Below are positions 27,583 through 35,241 of a stretch of DNA of 64,000 bases, piece after piece. Positions within the stretch are counted from its first letter, which is position 1. Each line of letters starts with the position of its first letter. The stretch spans positions 1 through 64,000 of the forward strand of contig NZ_BAFV01000013.1 of the NCBI RefSeq assembly GCF_000308515.1, read 5' to 3'. The stretch is from Nocardia carnea NBRC 14403. GTDB taxonomy: Bacteria; Actinomycetota; Actinomycetes; Mycobacteriales; Mycobacteriaceae. The position numbers and the translations under genes are program-made. Under the pieces are notes generated by a model. The model ran no database searches, was not told the origin of the DNA, and saw only the letters and a program-made list of their open reading frames with translations.

Positions 27583-29753
27583 CGGGCACCTCCGTGGGCG
27601 TCGCCGGGTAGCCGCCACGCCGTGCCTGGGGCGGGTTGGTGGACTGGTCCGGGTGGGCGGACCGGTGGGATGGGTGCGGTATCGGCGTCCGATTCCGGGG
27701 CCGGGATGTGTGCGGCCTCGGTTTCGGGGATACGCCCGGCCTGCAGGTGGACGGTGCGGTCGCAGATGGCCGCGACATCCTCGACATCGTGTGAGATGAC
27801 GATCAGGGTGAGCCCGGAATCGCGGAGGCGGGCCAGCAGGTCGACGATATCGGCGCGGCCCTCGGGGTCGAGTCCGGCCAAAGGTTCGTCCAGTACCACG
27901 ACCTGTGGATGACTGGCGACGATGGCGGCCAGCACCACCCGTTTCGCCTGGCCGCCGCTGAGTTCTTCGATGGAGCGGGTGGTCAGTGAGCGGTCCAGGC
28001 CGACGGCGTCGAGGGCCTTGCCGACCGTGCCCGATCCGGTGCCGTCTCCGCCCCAATCGGCGATCTCTTCGCCGACGGTATGGCGTTGCAGTTGCAGCCG
28101 GGAATGCTGGAAGGCCAGTTCCACCCTGCCGATCTGTTTGCTGACCGGTTTCCCCGCCAGTTCGCAGCGGCCGACGCTGGGGGCGATGAGTCCGGCCATG
28201 ATCCAGGCCAGGGTCGATTTCCCGGACCCGTTCCCGCCGACCACCAGCAGCGCTTCCCCGCGGGAAACCGTCAGGTCGATCCCGTGCAGGGCCTGCGCTT
28301 CCCACGGTGTGCCGCGGTTGTAGGTGTGCCGGACGCCGCGCAGCTCCAGAATCGGAGCACCCATGGGGTGGCGGCGGTGCGCGCGGGCCGGTTTCGGCCA
28401 GGCGGGCAGGCGGTCGACCATCCGGCCGTCCGCGAGATGGATCACCCGGTCGGCGGCGGCCGCGTCGGCTTCGTGGTGGGTCACCAGCACTACCGCCATC
28501 GGATGTCGTTTCGGCAGTTCGGTCAGTAGTGCCACCAGTTCGCGGCGGCCGTCCGGGTCGATCATGGAGGTGGCTTCGTCGGCGATGAGCAGCGCCGGGC
28601 GCCGGGCGAGCGCGGCCGCCACGGCGAGCCGCTGCTGCTGACCACCGGAGAGGGTCGCGGTCTCCCTTGCACCCATTCCGTCCAGCCCGACCTCGCGCAG
28701 CAGATCGTCGATCCGGACCTCGGCCGCCAGTTCGGTGGGCAGTCCCCAGACGACATCGTCGGCGACCAGTACTCCGAGGGTCTGGCTTTCCGGTCGCTGG
28801 AGAACGAGGGCGGTGCCGCCGAGATGGCCGAGGCCCGCCGATCCGGGCCGGTCCACCGTGCCGCTGCTCGGTGGCAGCCCGGCCAGCAGCCGGGTGAGGG
28901 TGGATTTCCCGGAGCCGTTGTGCCCGACCACAGCCACGAATTCGCCGACCGCCACGCGTAGGTCGATCGCCGCCAGTGCATCATCGGCCGCGCCCGCATA
29001 GCGATAGCCGGCCCCGCGCAGCGTGACCGGTAGCGGCGCGATGGGGCGATCGTCGGCGGGGGCGTCGAGCCGGTCGGCGCCGGGGAGCCAGGTGAGCCGG
29101 TCCAGCACGGACCCGAGGACGAACCAGGAGACGAGTGCGGTGACCACGGTGCCGAGGGCGACGGTGGCGCCGATATAGATCCACCACCACTGCAGGACGA
29201 CCTCGGCCACGTCCAGTACACCGCGACCCAGCGGTGCCAGCTGGGCTTGCCGGGAGGTGATGTCGGCCAGGCCGGTGGCGGTATTGCGGATGTTGTCGAA
29301 CAGCAGGTCGCGGGTGGCGGAGAAGACCAGCAGGAAACCGATCGAGAACGCGCCCCACGCGAGACCTGCGACGATCGAGAGCCCGGTGACCGTGATGAGG
29401 CCGCCGCGGCGGCGTTTGACGGTGCCGACGATACCGCCGATGGTCGCGGTGGCGACCATGGCCATGGCAGCGGTGAGTCCGGCCGCGACGAAGGTGACCA
29501 GGGCGGCCGAGACGGAGGCGGTGAACAGGGCGCGGAATCGATAGCGGTGCGCCAGCAGGCCCATGGGGACGGCAGCGACGAGTTGGAGTGCCGCGGCGAA
29601 CGGGATCACCGAGCCGACCGTGACGAGTCCGACGGTCGCGCCGCCCAGAACCGCGCCGGTGGCGAGCTCGATCGGCCGTAGTGCCGCGGCTCGGGGGTCG
29701 CGGGCGGGCCGGTCGGATGCGCCGGGCCGGGCGGTAGCGGGCTGGTCACTCAC
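27579..29753 (-). CDS. ECF transporter: membrane S-like domain fused to two ABC ATPases
   Basis: One 724-residue chain carries a hydrophobic N-terminal part (about 30-215, six or so helices, including LQWWWIYIGATVALG) and two ABC domains. Domain 1 has Walker A GHNGSGKST (277-285), signature LSGGQQQR and ADEATSMIDP. Domain 2 has GGNGSGKST (506-514), LSGGQAKR and LDEPLAGLDP. Usually S, A and A' are three proteins. The start is GTG 29753. Downstream ecfT completes a possible four-function transporter in two genes. The same fusion is recalled for Rv2326c. Substrate unknown. Confidence 0.9.
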   Translation of the reverse strand: MSDQPATARPGASDRPARDPRAAALRPIELATGAVLGGATVGLVTVGSVIPFAAALQLVAAVPMGLLAHRYRFRALFTASVSAALVTFVAAGLTAAMAMVATATIGGIVGTVKRRRGGLITVTGLSIVAGLAWGAFSIGFLLVFSATRDLLFDNIRNTATGLADITSRQAQLAPLGRGVLDVAEVVLQWWWIYIGATVALGTVVTALVSWFVLGSVLDRLTWLPGADRLDAPADDRPIAPLPVTLRGAGYRYAGAADDALAAIDLRVAVGEFVAVVGHNGSGKSTLTRLLAGLPPSSGTVDRPGSAGLGHLGGTALVLQRPESQTLGVLVADDVVWGLPTELAAEVRIDDLLREVGLDGMGARETATLSGGQQQRLAVAAALARRPALLIADEATSMIDPDGRRELVALLTELPKRHPMAVVLVTHHEADAAAADRVIHLADGRMVDRLPAWPKPARAHRRHPMGAPILELRGVRHTYNRGTPWEAQALHGIDLTVSRGEALLVVGGNGSGKSTLAWIMAGLIAPSVGRCELAGKPVSKQIGRVELAFQHSRLQLQRHTVGEEIADWGGDGTGSGTVGKALDAVGLDRSLTTRSIEELSGGQAKRVVLAAIVASHPQVVVLDEPLAGLDPEGRADIVDLLARLRDSGLTLIVISHDVEDVAAICDRTVHLQAGRIPETEAAHIPAPESDADTAPIPPVRPPGPVHQPAPGTAWRLPGDAHGGAR

Positions 29754-29798
29754 GACGTCAAGTCTGCCAGCCACGCGGCCGGGCGCGAATCGACGGTA

Positions 29799-29827
29799 TT
29801 GCAAGCATGCGCATCAACGCATATGTT
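29799..29827 (+). promoter_or_regulatory. Core promoter of CDF gene with dyad in spacer
   Basis: TTGCAA (29799-29804), 17 bases, TATGTT (29822-29827). The spacer holds the inverted repeat ATGCG (29807-29811) / CGCAT (29818-29822). Six bases after the -10 comes GTG 29834, so the message is probably leaderless. A metal-sensing repressor or activator is a natural candidate ligand; none is encoded nearby. Confidence 0.55.
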
Positions 29828-29833
29828 GTCTGC

Positions 29834-30748
29834 GTGGGACATGATCATACGCATCGGGTATCACCCGAAAGCGCCTCCGGGAAATACGTCGGACGCCTGG
29901 CGCTGGCGCTGGCCATCGGCGCCGCATTCATGCTCGTCGAAATGGCGGTCGCGCTGGCCACCGGTTCGCTGGCACTGCTCTCCGACGCCGCGCATATGCT
30001 CACCGATGTCGTCGGTATCGCGATGGCGCTGTCGGCAATCCTGCTGGCCCGCAACACCCGGCCCAGCTACACCCGCACCTTCGGTTACTACCGCGCCGAG
30101 GTGATCGCCGCGCTGGCCAATGCCGTCCTGCTGTTCGGAGTGGCCGGTTATGTCCTGGTGGAGGCGGTGCGCCGCTTCGGCGAACCTCCGGAGGTCCCGG
30201 GGGTGCCGGTGCTCATCGCGGGCGTGATCGGTCTCGCCGCCAATATCGTGTCCTTCTTGTTGCTGCGGCGCGGCGCGGCGGAGAGCCTCAATGTGCGCGG
30301 CGCCTACCTCGAGGTCCTCGCCGATATGATCGGGTCGTTCGGGGTGCTGGTCTCGGCGGCGATAACTCTCACCACCGGCTGGTACTACGCCGATATGGTC
30401 GTCGGTGTGGCGATCGGTGTGTGGGTGCTGCCCCGCACCTATCTGCTGGCGCGCCGCTCGCTGCGGATCCTGTTCCAGCACAGCCCCGAAGAGCTCGACG
30501 TCGAGGCCGTCGCGGCCGAACTCGCCGCGGTCCCCGGGGTCTGCGATGTCCACGATCTGCACGTGTGGACACTGACCTCCGGAATGGAGGTCGCCTCGGC
30601 GCATATCACCACGTCCGGTCCGGATATGCGCGACGATATCCTGCGTGCAGCCCAGCACCTGCTCGCCGAGCGTTTCCATATCGAGCACGCCACCCTGCAG
30701 ATCGAGACCACCGATACCGCCCGTCGCTGCACGGAACTGTCCTGGTAG
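29834..30748 (+). CDS. Cation diffusion facilitator (CzcD-like metal efflux)
   Basis: A six-helix CDF exporter of 304 residues that swaps Zn/Co/Cd-type ions for protons at the membrane. The His-rich start VGHDHTHRVSP is typical. Metal-site motifs are ALLSDAAHMLTDVVG (D, H and D in TM2) and EVLADMIGSFGVLVSA (TM5). The C-terminal metal-binding domain has VCDVHDLHVWTLTSG. A longer start at ATG 29807 would lie inside the promoter dyad, so GTG 29834, six bases after the -10, is preferred. Confidence 0.9.
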   Translation: MGHDHTHRVSPESASGKYVGRLALALAIGAAFMLVEMAVALATGSLALLSDAAHMLTDVVGIAMALSAILLARNTRPSYTRTFGYYRAEVIAALANAVLLFGVAGYVLVEAVRRFGEPPEVPGVPVLIAGVIGLAANIVSFLLLRRGAAESLNVRGAYLEVLADMIGSFGVLVSAAITLTTGWYYADMVVGVAIGVWVLPRTYLLARRSLRILFQHSPEELDVEAVAAELAAVPGVCDVHDLHVWTLTSGMEVASAHITTSGPDMRDDILRAAQHLLAERFHIEHATLQIETTDTARRCTELSW

Positions 30749-30757
30749 CCGCTGCCC

Positions 30758-30778
30758 GGCCGATAGAGATATTCGGCC
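30758..30778. other. Inverted repeat between CDF and AraC genes
   Basis: GGCCGA (30758-30763) and TCGGCC (30773-30778) flank nine AT-rich bases. It begins ten bases after the CDF stop and ends eleven bases before the AraC-type ATG. It may terminate the CDF transcript or be a self-operator of the regulator. Confidence 0.4.
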
Positions 30779-30789
30779 ATAATGGCGGG

Positions 30790-31842
30790 ATGGTGCAGCG
30801 TCCGTCGGTCCGGGACTGGGATTTCCCGCGTGGTGTCGCCAGTGTCGCGCTGATGGTGGGCTACGGCGCCGAACACGGGGTCGCGCCCGCGGCCCTGCTG
30901 CGCGGCACCGATCTCACCGAGGCCCGCCTACGCGACCCCGACGTCCAGATCGACGCCCATACCGAACTCGCGGTGGTCCGGAATCTGGTGCGTCAGCTCG
31001 ACCGCCCCGGTATGGGCATCGAAGTGGGCCGCCGCTACCGCATCACCACCTTCGGTATCTTCGGCTTCGCCTGCGTGAGCAGTCCCACTCTGGCCGAGGC
31101 GATCGATTTCGCCCTGCGCTATATGGAACTGAGCTTCGCCTTCTGCCTGCCGGTGACGCAGTGGGAGGACGGCGAATTCGTCGGCCGGATCCTCGACGAT
31201 TCCGTCCCGGCCGATCTCCGGCAGTTCCTGGTGGAACGCGATGTGACCGCCATGCATCAGGTGATGAGCGATCTGCTGGGCCGGCACCTGGAACTGATCC
31301 GGGCCGAATTCCGATTCCCCGAACCCTCGTACGCCGATCGGATCGCCGCGGTCACCGTGGCCCCGCCGCGGTTCGGCCGCCCGGAAAACCTGGTCGCTCT
31401 CGATCCGGCGATCCTGGATCAGCCGCTCCCACAGGCCAACGAACACACCCTGGCCATCTGCCTGGCGCAATGCCGTGATCTGGTCCATCGGCGCCGCGCC
31501 CGCACCGGGATCGCCGCCGAGGTCCGGGCCCGGCTGGTGCCCCGGGGCGGGCTGGACGGTTTCACCGCACCGCCCGGTATCGACGCCGTCGCCGCCGACC
31601 TGAACCTGAGCACCCGCACCCTGCGCCGGCACCTCGATGCCGCCGGTACCAGTTACCGCGCACTGCTGGACGAGGTACGCCAGGCCCTGGCGGAGGAAAT
31701 GCTCACCACCACCCCGCTGTCGGTGAGCGATGTGGCGATCCGGCTCGGCTACGCCGAGGCCTCTACTTTCATCTACGCCTTCAAACGCTGGACCGGCGCG
31801 ACCCCCGCCGCCTACCGCCGAGCCCGCGCCGGACGGTATTGA
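30790..31842 (+). CDS. AraC-family transcriptional regulator
   Basis: A 350-residue regulator of the OruR/ArgR-like AraC group. It has an N-terminal arabinose-binding-like ligand domain (about 20-210, with MGIEVGRRYRITTFGIFGFACVSSPTLAEAI) and a C-terminal double HTH (about 255-345: LNLSTRTLRRHLDAAGTSYRALL, then SVSDVAIRLGYAEASTFIYAFKRWTGATPAAYRR). The ligand domain probably binds a fatty-acid-like or amino-acid compound; the target is unknown. The ATG at 30790 begins right at the family N-terminus. Confidence 0.9.
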   Translation: MVQRPSVRDWDFPRGVASVALMVGYGAEHGVAPAALLRGTDLTEARLRDPDVQIDAHTELAVVRNLVRQLDRPGMGIEVGRRYRITTFGIFGFACVSSPTLAEAIDFALRYMELSFAFCLPVTQWEDGEFVGRILDDSVPADLRQFLVERDVTAMHQVMSDLLGRHLELIRAEFRFPEPSYADRIAAVTVAPPRFGRPENLVALDPAILDQPLPQANEHTLAICLAQCRDLVHRRRARTGIAAEVRARLVPRGGLDGFTAPPGIDAVAADLNLSTRTLRRHLDAAGTSYRALLDEVRQALAEEMLTTTPLSVSDVAIRLGYAEASTFIYAFKRWTGATPAAYRRARAGRY

Positions 31843-31846
31843 ACGA

Positions 31847-32623
31847 TCAGTACGGGCTCGCGATCCAGCCACCCATCGGCACACTGCGGAAATGGGTGAT
31901 CAGCCGATGGTCGTCGTCGATCACGTGCAGGGCGACCGACGGGTCCGGCCCGTAGTCCATCACCCGCTCGGGCGGTGCGAGTTCCCATTCGCCGCCCAGC
32001 ACCGAGGCCGTGCTCGGACCGATGAGCAGCGGTTTGCCCGCGAAAGTACTCACCCCGGCGGTATGCGCGTGCCCGGCCAAGGTCCCGATGATGCGCCGAT
32101 CACCGGTGATCACCGCGGCCAGCCGCTCCGGCTCGTCCAGTGCGATCGTGTCCACGATCGGACTGTGCAGGAAAACCGGTGGATGGTGCAGGGCCAGCAG
32201 CACGGCCGCGTCGGGCGCGGTTGCGGCGAGGGTGTCGTCCAGCCAGTCGTAGGTTTCGTCGGACAGCCGGCCACCCGACTGCCCGGGGACGCTGGAGTCC
32301 AGCAGGATCAAGGTCAGCCCGCCGACCCGGTGCACCTGGTTCACCGGATCGTCCGAGGGGGACCCGGACAGCAGCACCTCCCGGAACGCTGCCCGCTCAT
32401 CGTGGTTCCCGGGAATCGCGAGCACCGGCAGATCGGCCTGTAGCGACATCCGGGCCTCGGCATACTGCTCGGGCTTCCCGGAATCGGTGATATCGCCGGT
32501 CACCACGATCACATCCGGCCGCCGCCGCAGATCCGCCAGATAGGCCATCACCCGTTGCGCGCGCTCGGTATTACGGGTCCCGAGATCGAAATGTGTATCG
32601 CTGACCTGAGCCACCAGGATCAT
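31847..32623 (-). CDS. Calcineurin-like metallophosphoesterase (CpdA-like)
   Basis: A 258-residue dinuclear metallophosphoesterase. Motifs in order: QVSDTHFD, VVTGDITDSG, IPGNHDER, LLALHHPP and TLAGHAHTAG. Similar enzymes hydrolyse cAMP, which is of interest with the cyclase at 54163, but specificity cannot be read. ATG 32623 is chosen over ATG 32641 because AGGAG sits five bases before it. It converges with the AraC gene; the stops are only four bases apart, leaving no room for a terminator. Confidence 0.88.
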   Translation of the reverse strand: MILVAQVSDTHFDLGTRNTERAQRVMAYLADLRRRPDVIVVTGDITDSGKPEQYAEARMSLQADLPVLAIPGNHDERAAFREVLLSGSPSDDPVNQVHRVGGLTLILLDSSVPGQSGGRLSDETYDWLDDTLAATAPDAAVLLALHHPPVFLHSPIVDTIALDEPERLAAVITGDRRIIGTLAGHAHTAGVSTFAGKPLLIGPSTASVLGGEWELAPPERVMDYGPDPSVALHVIDDDHRLITHFRSVPMGGWIASPY

Positions 32624-32810
32624 CGGTGCTCCTGTGTTCATCGGCGCGCCTCCGGCGCGCGGGGCCGAAACCCTCCCAGGGCCTCGCTGAACTCGGCACC
32701 ACGGTGGTTCCGCAGGCCGATGTCACGTCACCCAGCTTAGGGCAGTTGGCCAGCGGCAACGGCGGGGCTATGAGGCACGCCACGACCTCTTCCGGTGTGT
32801 ATGACCACAG

Positions 32811-33551
32811 TCAGTCGGGGAGAGCGGCCGGTGGGTGGGGGAGCGGCGCCCAGAAATCCTCGTCGGGGGGTGCTTCCAGGTCGAGCCGGCCGTCGGGACG
32901 CCAGTCCGCGCCGAGGCGCAGCCGCCAGGAGTGCAGCTGGGTGCGGGGGTGGGTGCCGGTGCGATCGAACAGGGGGTCGCCGGTGATGGGGTAGCCGATC
33001 CAGGCCAGGTGTACGCGGAGCTGATGGCGGCGGCCGGTGATCGGATACAGGGCCACGACGGTGTACTCGCTGTGCCGGGCCACGACGGCGAACTCGGTGC
33101 GGGAAGGGTAGTTCTTCGTGTTCAGCAGGTCGGCGTCGGCGACGAACCAGTGATCACCGGTGCGCTGGATCGTCTCGCGGGGCGCGGCCACCCGGACCCG
33201 GTTCTTCCGGCCGACGCTGAGCGGCAGTTCGATTACCCCGCGGTCGGGCAGCGGTTCGGGTCCGGCGGCGACGACGGCCAGATAGCTCTTCGCTGCGGTC
33301 TGCTTGTTGAACTGGCGGGTCAGCTGCCCATGTGCCGGAAGCTGACGGGCCAGCAGCACCAGACCGGAGGTGACCTTGTCTATCCGGTGCACCGGATACA
33401 ACTTCTCCCCCGTGGCCTCGGCGGCGGCGACGATATCGATGTCGTGCCGCTCCCCGGTGACCGAGATTCCGGCGGGTTTGTTCAGCGCCAGAATCGCCTC
33501 GTCCTCGGCGAGCAGGCAGCGGGCGCGCAGCTCGGGCCAGTCGATATCCAC
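32811..33551 (-). CDS. RluA-type pseudouridine synthase
   Basis: A 246-residue enzyme that isomerises uridine in RNA. The RluA catalytic block is YPVHRIDKVTSGLVLLAR (catalytic Asp in HRIDKVTSG; the family usually has HRLDxxTSG). ILALNKPAGISVTG and the C-terminal PITGRRHQLRVHLAWIGYPITGDPLF also fit. No S4 domain is present. GTG 33551 starts at the conserved region; the longer upstream frame looks non-coding. RNA target unknown. Confidence 0.87.
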   Translation of the reverse strand: MDIDWPELRARCLLAEDEAILALNKPAGISVTGERHDIDIVAAAEATGEKLYPVHRIDKVTSGLVLLARQLPAHGQLTRQFNKQTAAKSYLAVVAAGPEPLPDRGVIELPLSVGRKNRVRVAAPRETIQRTGDHWFVADADLLNTKNYPSRTEFAVVARHSEYTVVALYPITGRRHQLRVHLAWIGYPITGDPLFDRTGTHPRTQLHSWRLRLGADWRPDGRLDLEAPPDEDFWAPLPHPPAALPD

Positions 33552-33858
33552 CGGTCGAGCGTAGAGCCGGGTCCCGAGCTGGGATCGGCAGGGACTGCGA
33601 TCCGCCGTTTGCACGAAACTCCCGGAATCCCGGGTGGGCCGACAACTTCGCAATGTTGCGGGCAGAATAAGGCGTGCCGCCGCCTTCGCCCAGGTCGCGT
33701 GGAGGTGGCTGATGAAGCTACCCGCCACGAGTCACCGATAGCGCAACACGGCGGCCCGGGACGTGATTGCGGTCCCGGTCGCGTTTGACCGAAATCGCCC
33801 GTCGAGCGGTTGTGGACCGGGCGCAAAGAGCTTGCCGGACCGACCCTCCTCGGGAGCA
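33552..33858. other. 307-base gap upstream of narK
   Basis: No gene is recognised. It contains two small dyads: CCCGG-AATC-CCGGG (33621-33634) and CGCAA-TG-TTGCG (33649-33660). These could bind a nitrate or redox regulator for narK, or serve the opposite pseudouridine synthase gene. I looked for a DosR-type GGGACT box and found no convincing match. Confidence 0.4.
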
Positions 33859-35097
33859 ATGGTGGCCTCTTCGACTCCGCTGAACTCCGGCCGCGCCCTG
33901 GCCGGTGATCACACGATGACCGGTGGACGCACCCTGATGCTGGTCCTGGCGACCGTCGGGTTCGCGCTCAACTTCTGGGCGTGGGCCCTGCTCAGCCCGC
34001 TGGCACCGCGGTTACGCGACGAACTCGGTCTCAATTCGTTCCAGGAGTCGCTGGTGGTGGCGGTTCCGGTGATCGTGGGATCGCTGGGCCGGATACCCGT
34101 CGGGGCGTTGGCCGATCGCTACGGCGGGCGGCTGATGTTCCCGGTGGTTTCGCTGATCACCGTGGTGCCGGTGCTGTTCCTGGGGCTGGTCGGCCATTCG
34201 GCGCTGGCGGCGTTGCTGATCGGGGGTTTCTTCCTCGGAGTCGGCGGCACGGTGTTCGCGGTCGGGGTGCCGTTCGTGAGCCGCTGGTTCCCGCCGGAGA
34301 AGCAGGGGCTGGCGATCGGGGTGTACGGGATGGGGATGGGCGGTACCGCCATCAGCGCCCTCACCACCGTGCAACTGGTGGATATGGGCGATACCGCGAC
34401 CCCGTTCCTGCTGTGCGCCGCCGCGTTGGCCGTCTACGCGATCGTCGCCTGGTACCTGCTGCGCGACGCTCCCGGCCGGACCGCCCCCACCGAATCGATG
34501 ACCACTCGGTTGAAGCAGACCATGCGCCTGCCCGCCACCTGGGAAGCCTCGGCGTTGTACGCCGTCGCATTCGGCGGGTTCGTCGCGTTCTCGGTGTACC
34601 TGCCGTCGTATCTGCGCACCGCCTACGACCTTTCCCAGGCGGACGCAGCAAACAGAATGGCCGGGTTCGTACTGCTCGCGGTGGTCATGCGGCCGGTCGG
34701 CGGCTGGCTGGTCGACCGGTTCAACGGGCCGGTGGTACTCGCCACCACCCTCGGATTCGTGGTCGCCGCCGCGGCCGTACAGGCCGCCACCCCGGACCTG
34801 ATGCCGGTCGGCACCATCGCGTTCCTCGTGCTGGCCGCGGCACTCGGCGCGGGTAGCGGGGCGACCTTCGGCTTGGTCGCGCAGATCGCGCCGCCCGGCA
34901 AGGTCGGGTCCATCACCGGGTTCGTGGGAGCCGCGGGCGGTCTGGGCGGTTTCGTACCGCCGCTGGTAATGGGTGCCATCTACGAATCGACCGCCGATTA
35001 CGGCCCGGGGTTGCTCGCGCTGGCCGCGGTCGCGCTGGCCGCGCTCGTATTCACACTCACTGTCGTCCGCCGTGAAGTTACCCGGCAACGCAGCTGA
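33859..35097 (+). CDS. narK: NarK-type nitrate/nitrite transporter
   Basis: A 12-helix MFS transporter of about 412 residues from ATG 33859 (393 from ATG 33916). Helix 1 is FALNFWAWALLSPLAPRLRD. The nitrate-signature-like segments are GRIPVGALADRYGGR (loop 2-3), FLGVGGTVFAVGVPFVSRWFPPEKQGLAIGVYGMGMGG and its counterpart AAALGAGSGATFGLVAQIAPPGKVGSITGFVGAAGGLGG. It imports nitrate and/or exports nitrite for the reductase encoded next. GGGAG lies close before 33859. It ends 36 bases before a small ORF leading into narG. Confidence 0.92.
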   Translation: MVASSTPLNSGRALAGDHTMTGGRTLMLVLATVGFALNFWAWALLSPLAPRLRDELGLNSFQESLVVAVPVIVGSLGRIPVGALADRYGGRLMFPVVSLITVVPVLFLGLVGHSALAALLIGGFFLGVGGTVFAVGVPFVSRWFPPEKQGLAIGVYGMGMGGTAISALTTVQLVDMGDTATPFLLCAAALAVYAIVAWYLLRDAPGRTAPTESMTTRLKQTMRLPATWEASALYAVAFGGFVAFSVYLPSYLRTAYDLSQADAANRMAGFVLLAVVMRPVGGWLVDRFNGPVVLATTLGFVVAAAAVQAATPDLMPVGTIAFLVLAAALGAGSGATFGLVAQIAPPGKVGSITGFVGAAGGLGGFVPPLVMGAIYESTADYGPGLLALAAVALAALVFTLTVVRREVTRQRS

Positions 35098-35133
35098 GGT
35101 GTCCCGATCGAATATGCAGAAGGAGTACCGACG

Positions 35134-35241
35134 ATGCGACACCTCCGCCGATGTACCCCGCTCCCGGGAGGTCTCGAGATGCGTCACCGCCGCATCGGTC
35201 TCCGTGAATCACAGGTGCACTCTTCCGAGGAGGTCGTATGA
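35134..35241 (+). CDS. Possible 35-residue leader peptide overlapping narG
   Basis: ATG 35134 is preceded by AAGGAG at a near-ideal distance (eight bases). It opens a 35-codon frame whose TGA overlaps the narG ATG in the pattern ATGA. The narG ribosome site (GAGGAGG, 35227-35233) lies inside its last codons, so translating it would place ribosomes at narG. The peptide is Arg/His-rich and contains two related pieces (MRHLRRC and MRHRRIG). No family is recognised. It could be a leader that couples or meters narG expression, or an unused frame. Confidence 0.5.
   Translation: MRHLRRCTPLPGGLEMRHRRIGLRESQVHSSEEVV

Noticed and set aside
29807-29833. ATG 29807 as the CDF start
   Set aside because: It falls inside the promoter spacer dyad; the His-rich family N-terminus begins at GTG 29834.
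33552-35237. DosR- or Fnr-type box before narK or narG
   Set aside because: Looked for GGGACT- and TTGAT-type sites; no convincing symmetrical match was found.
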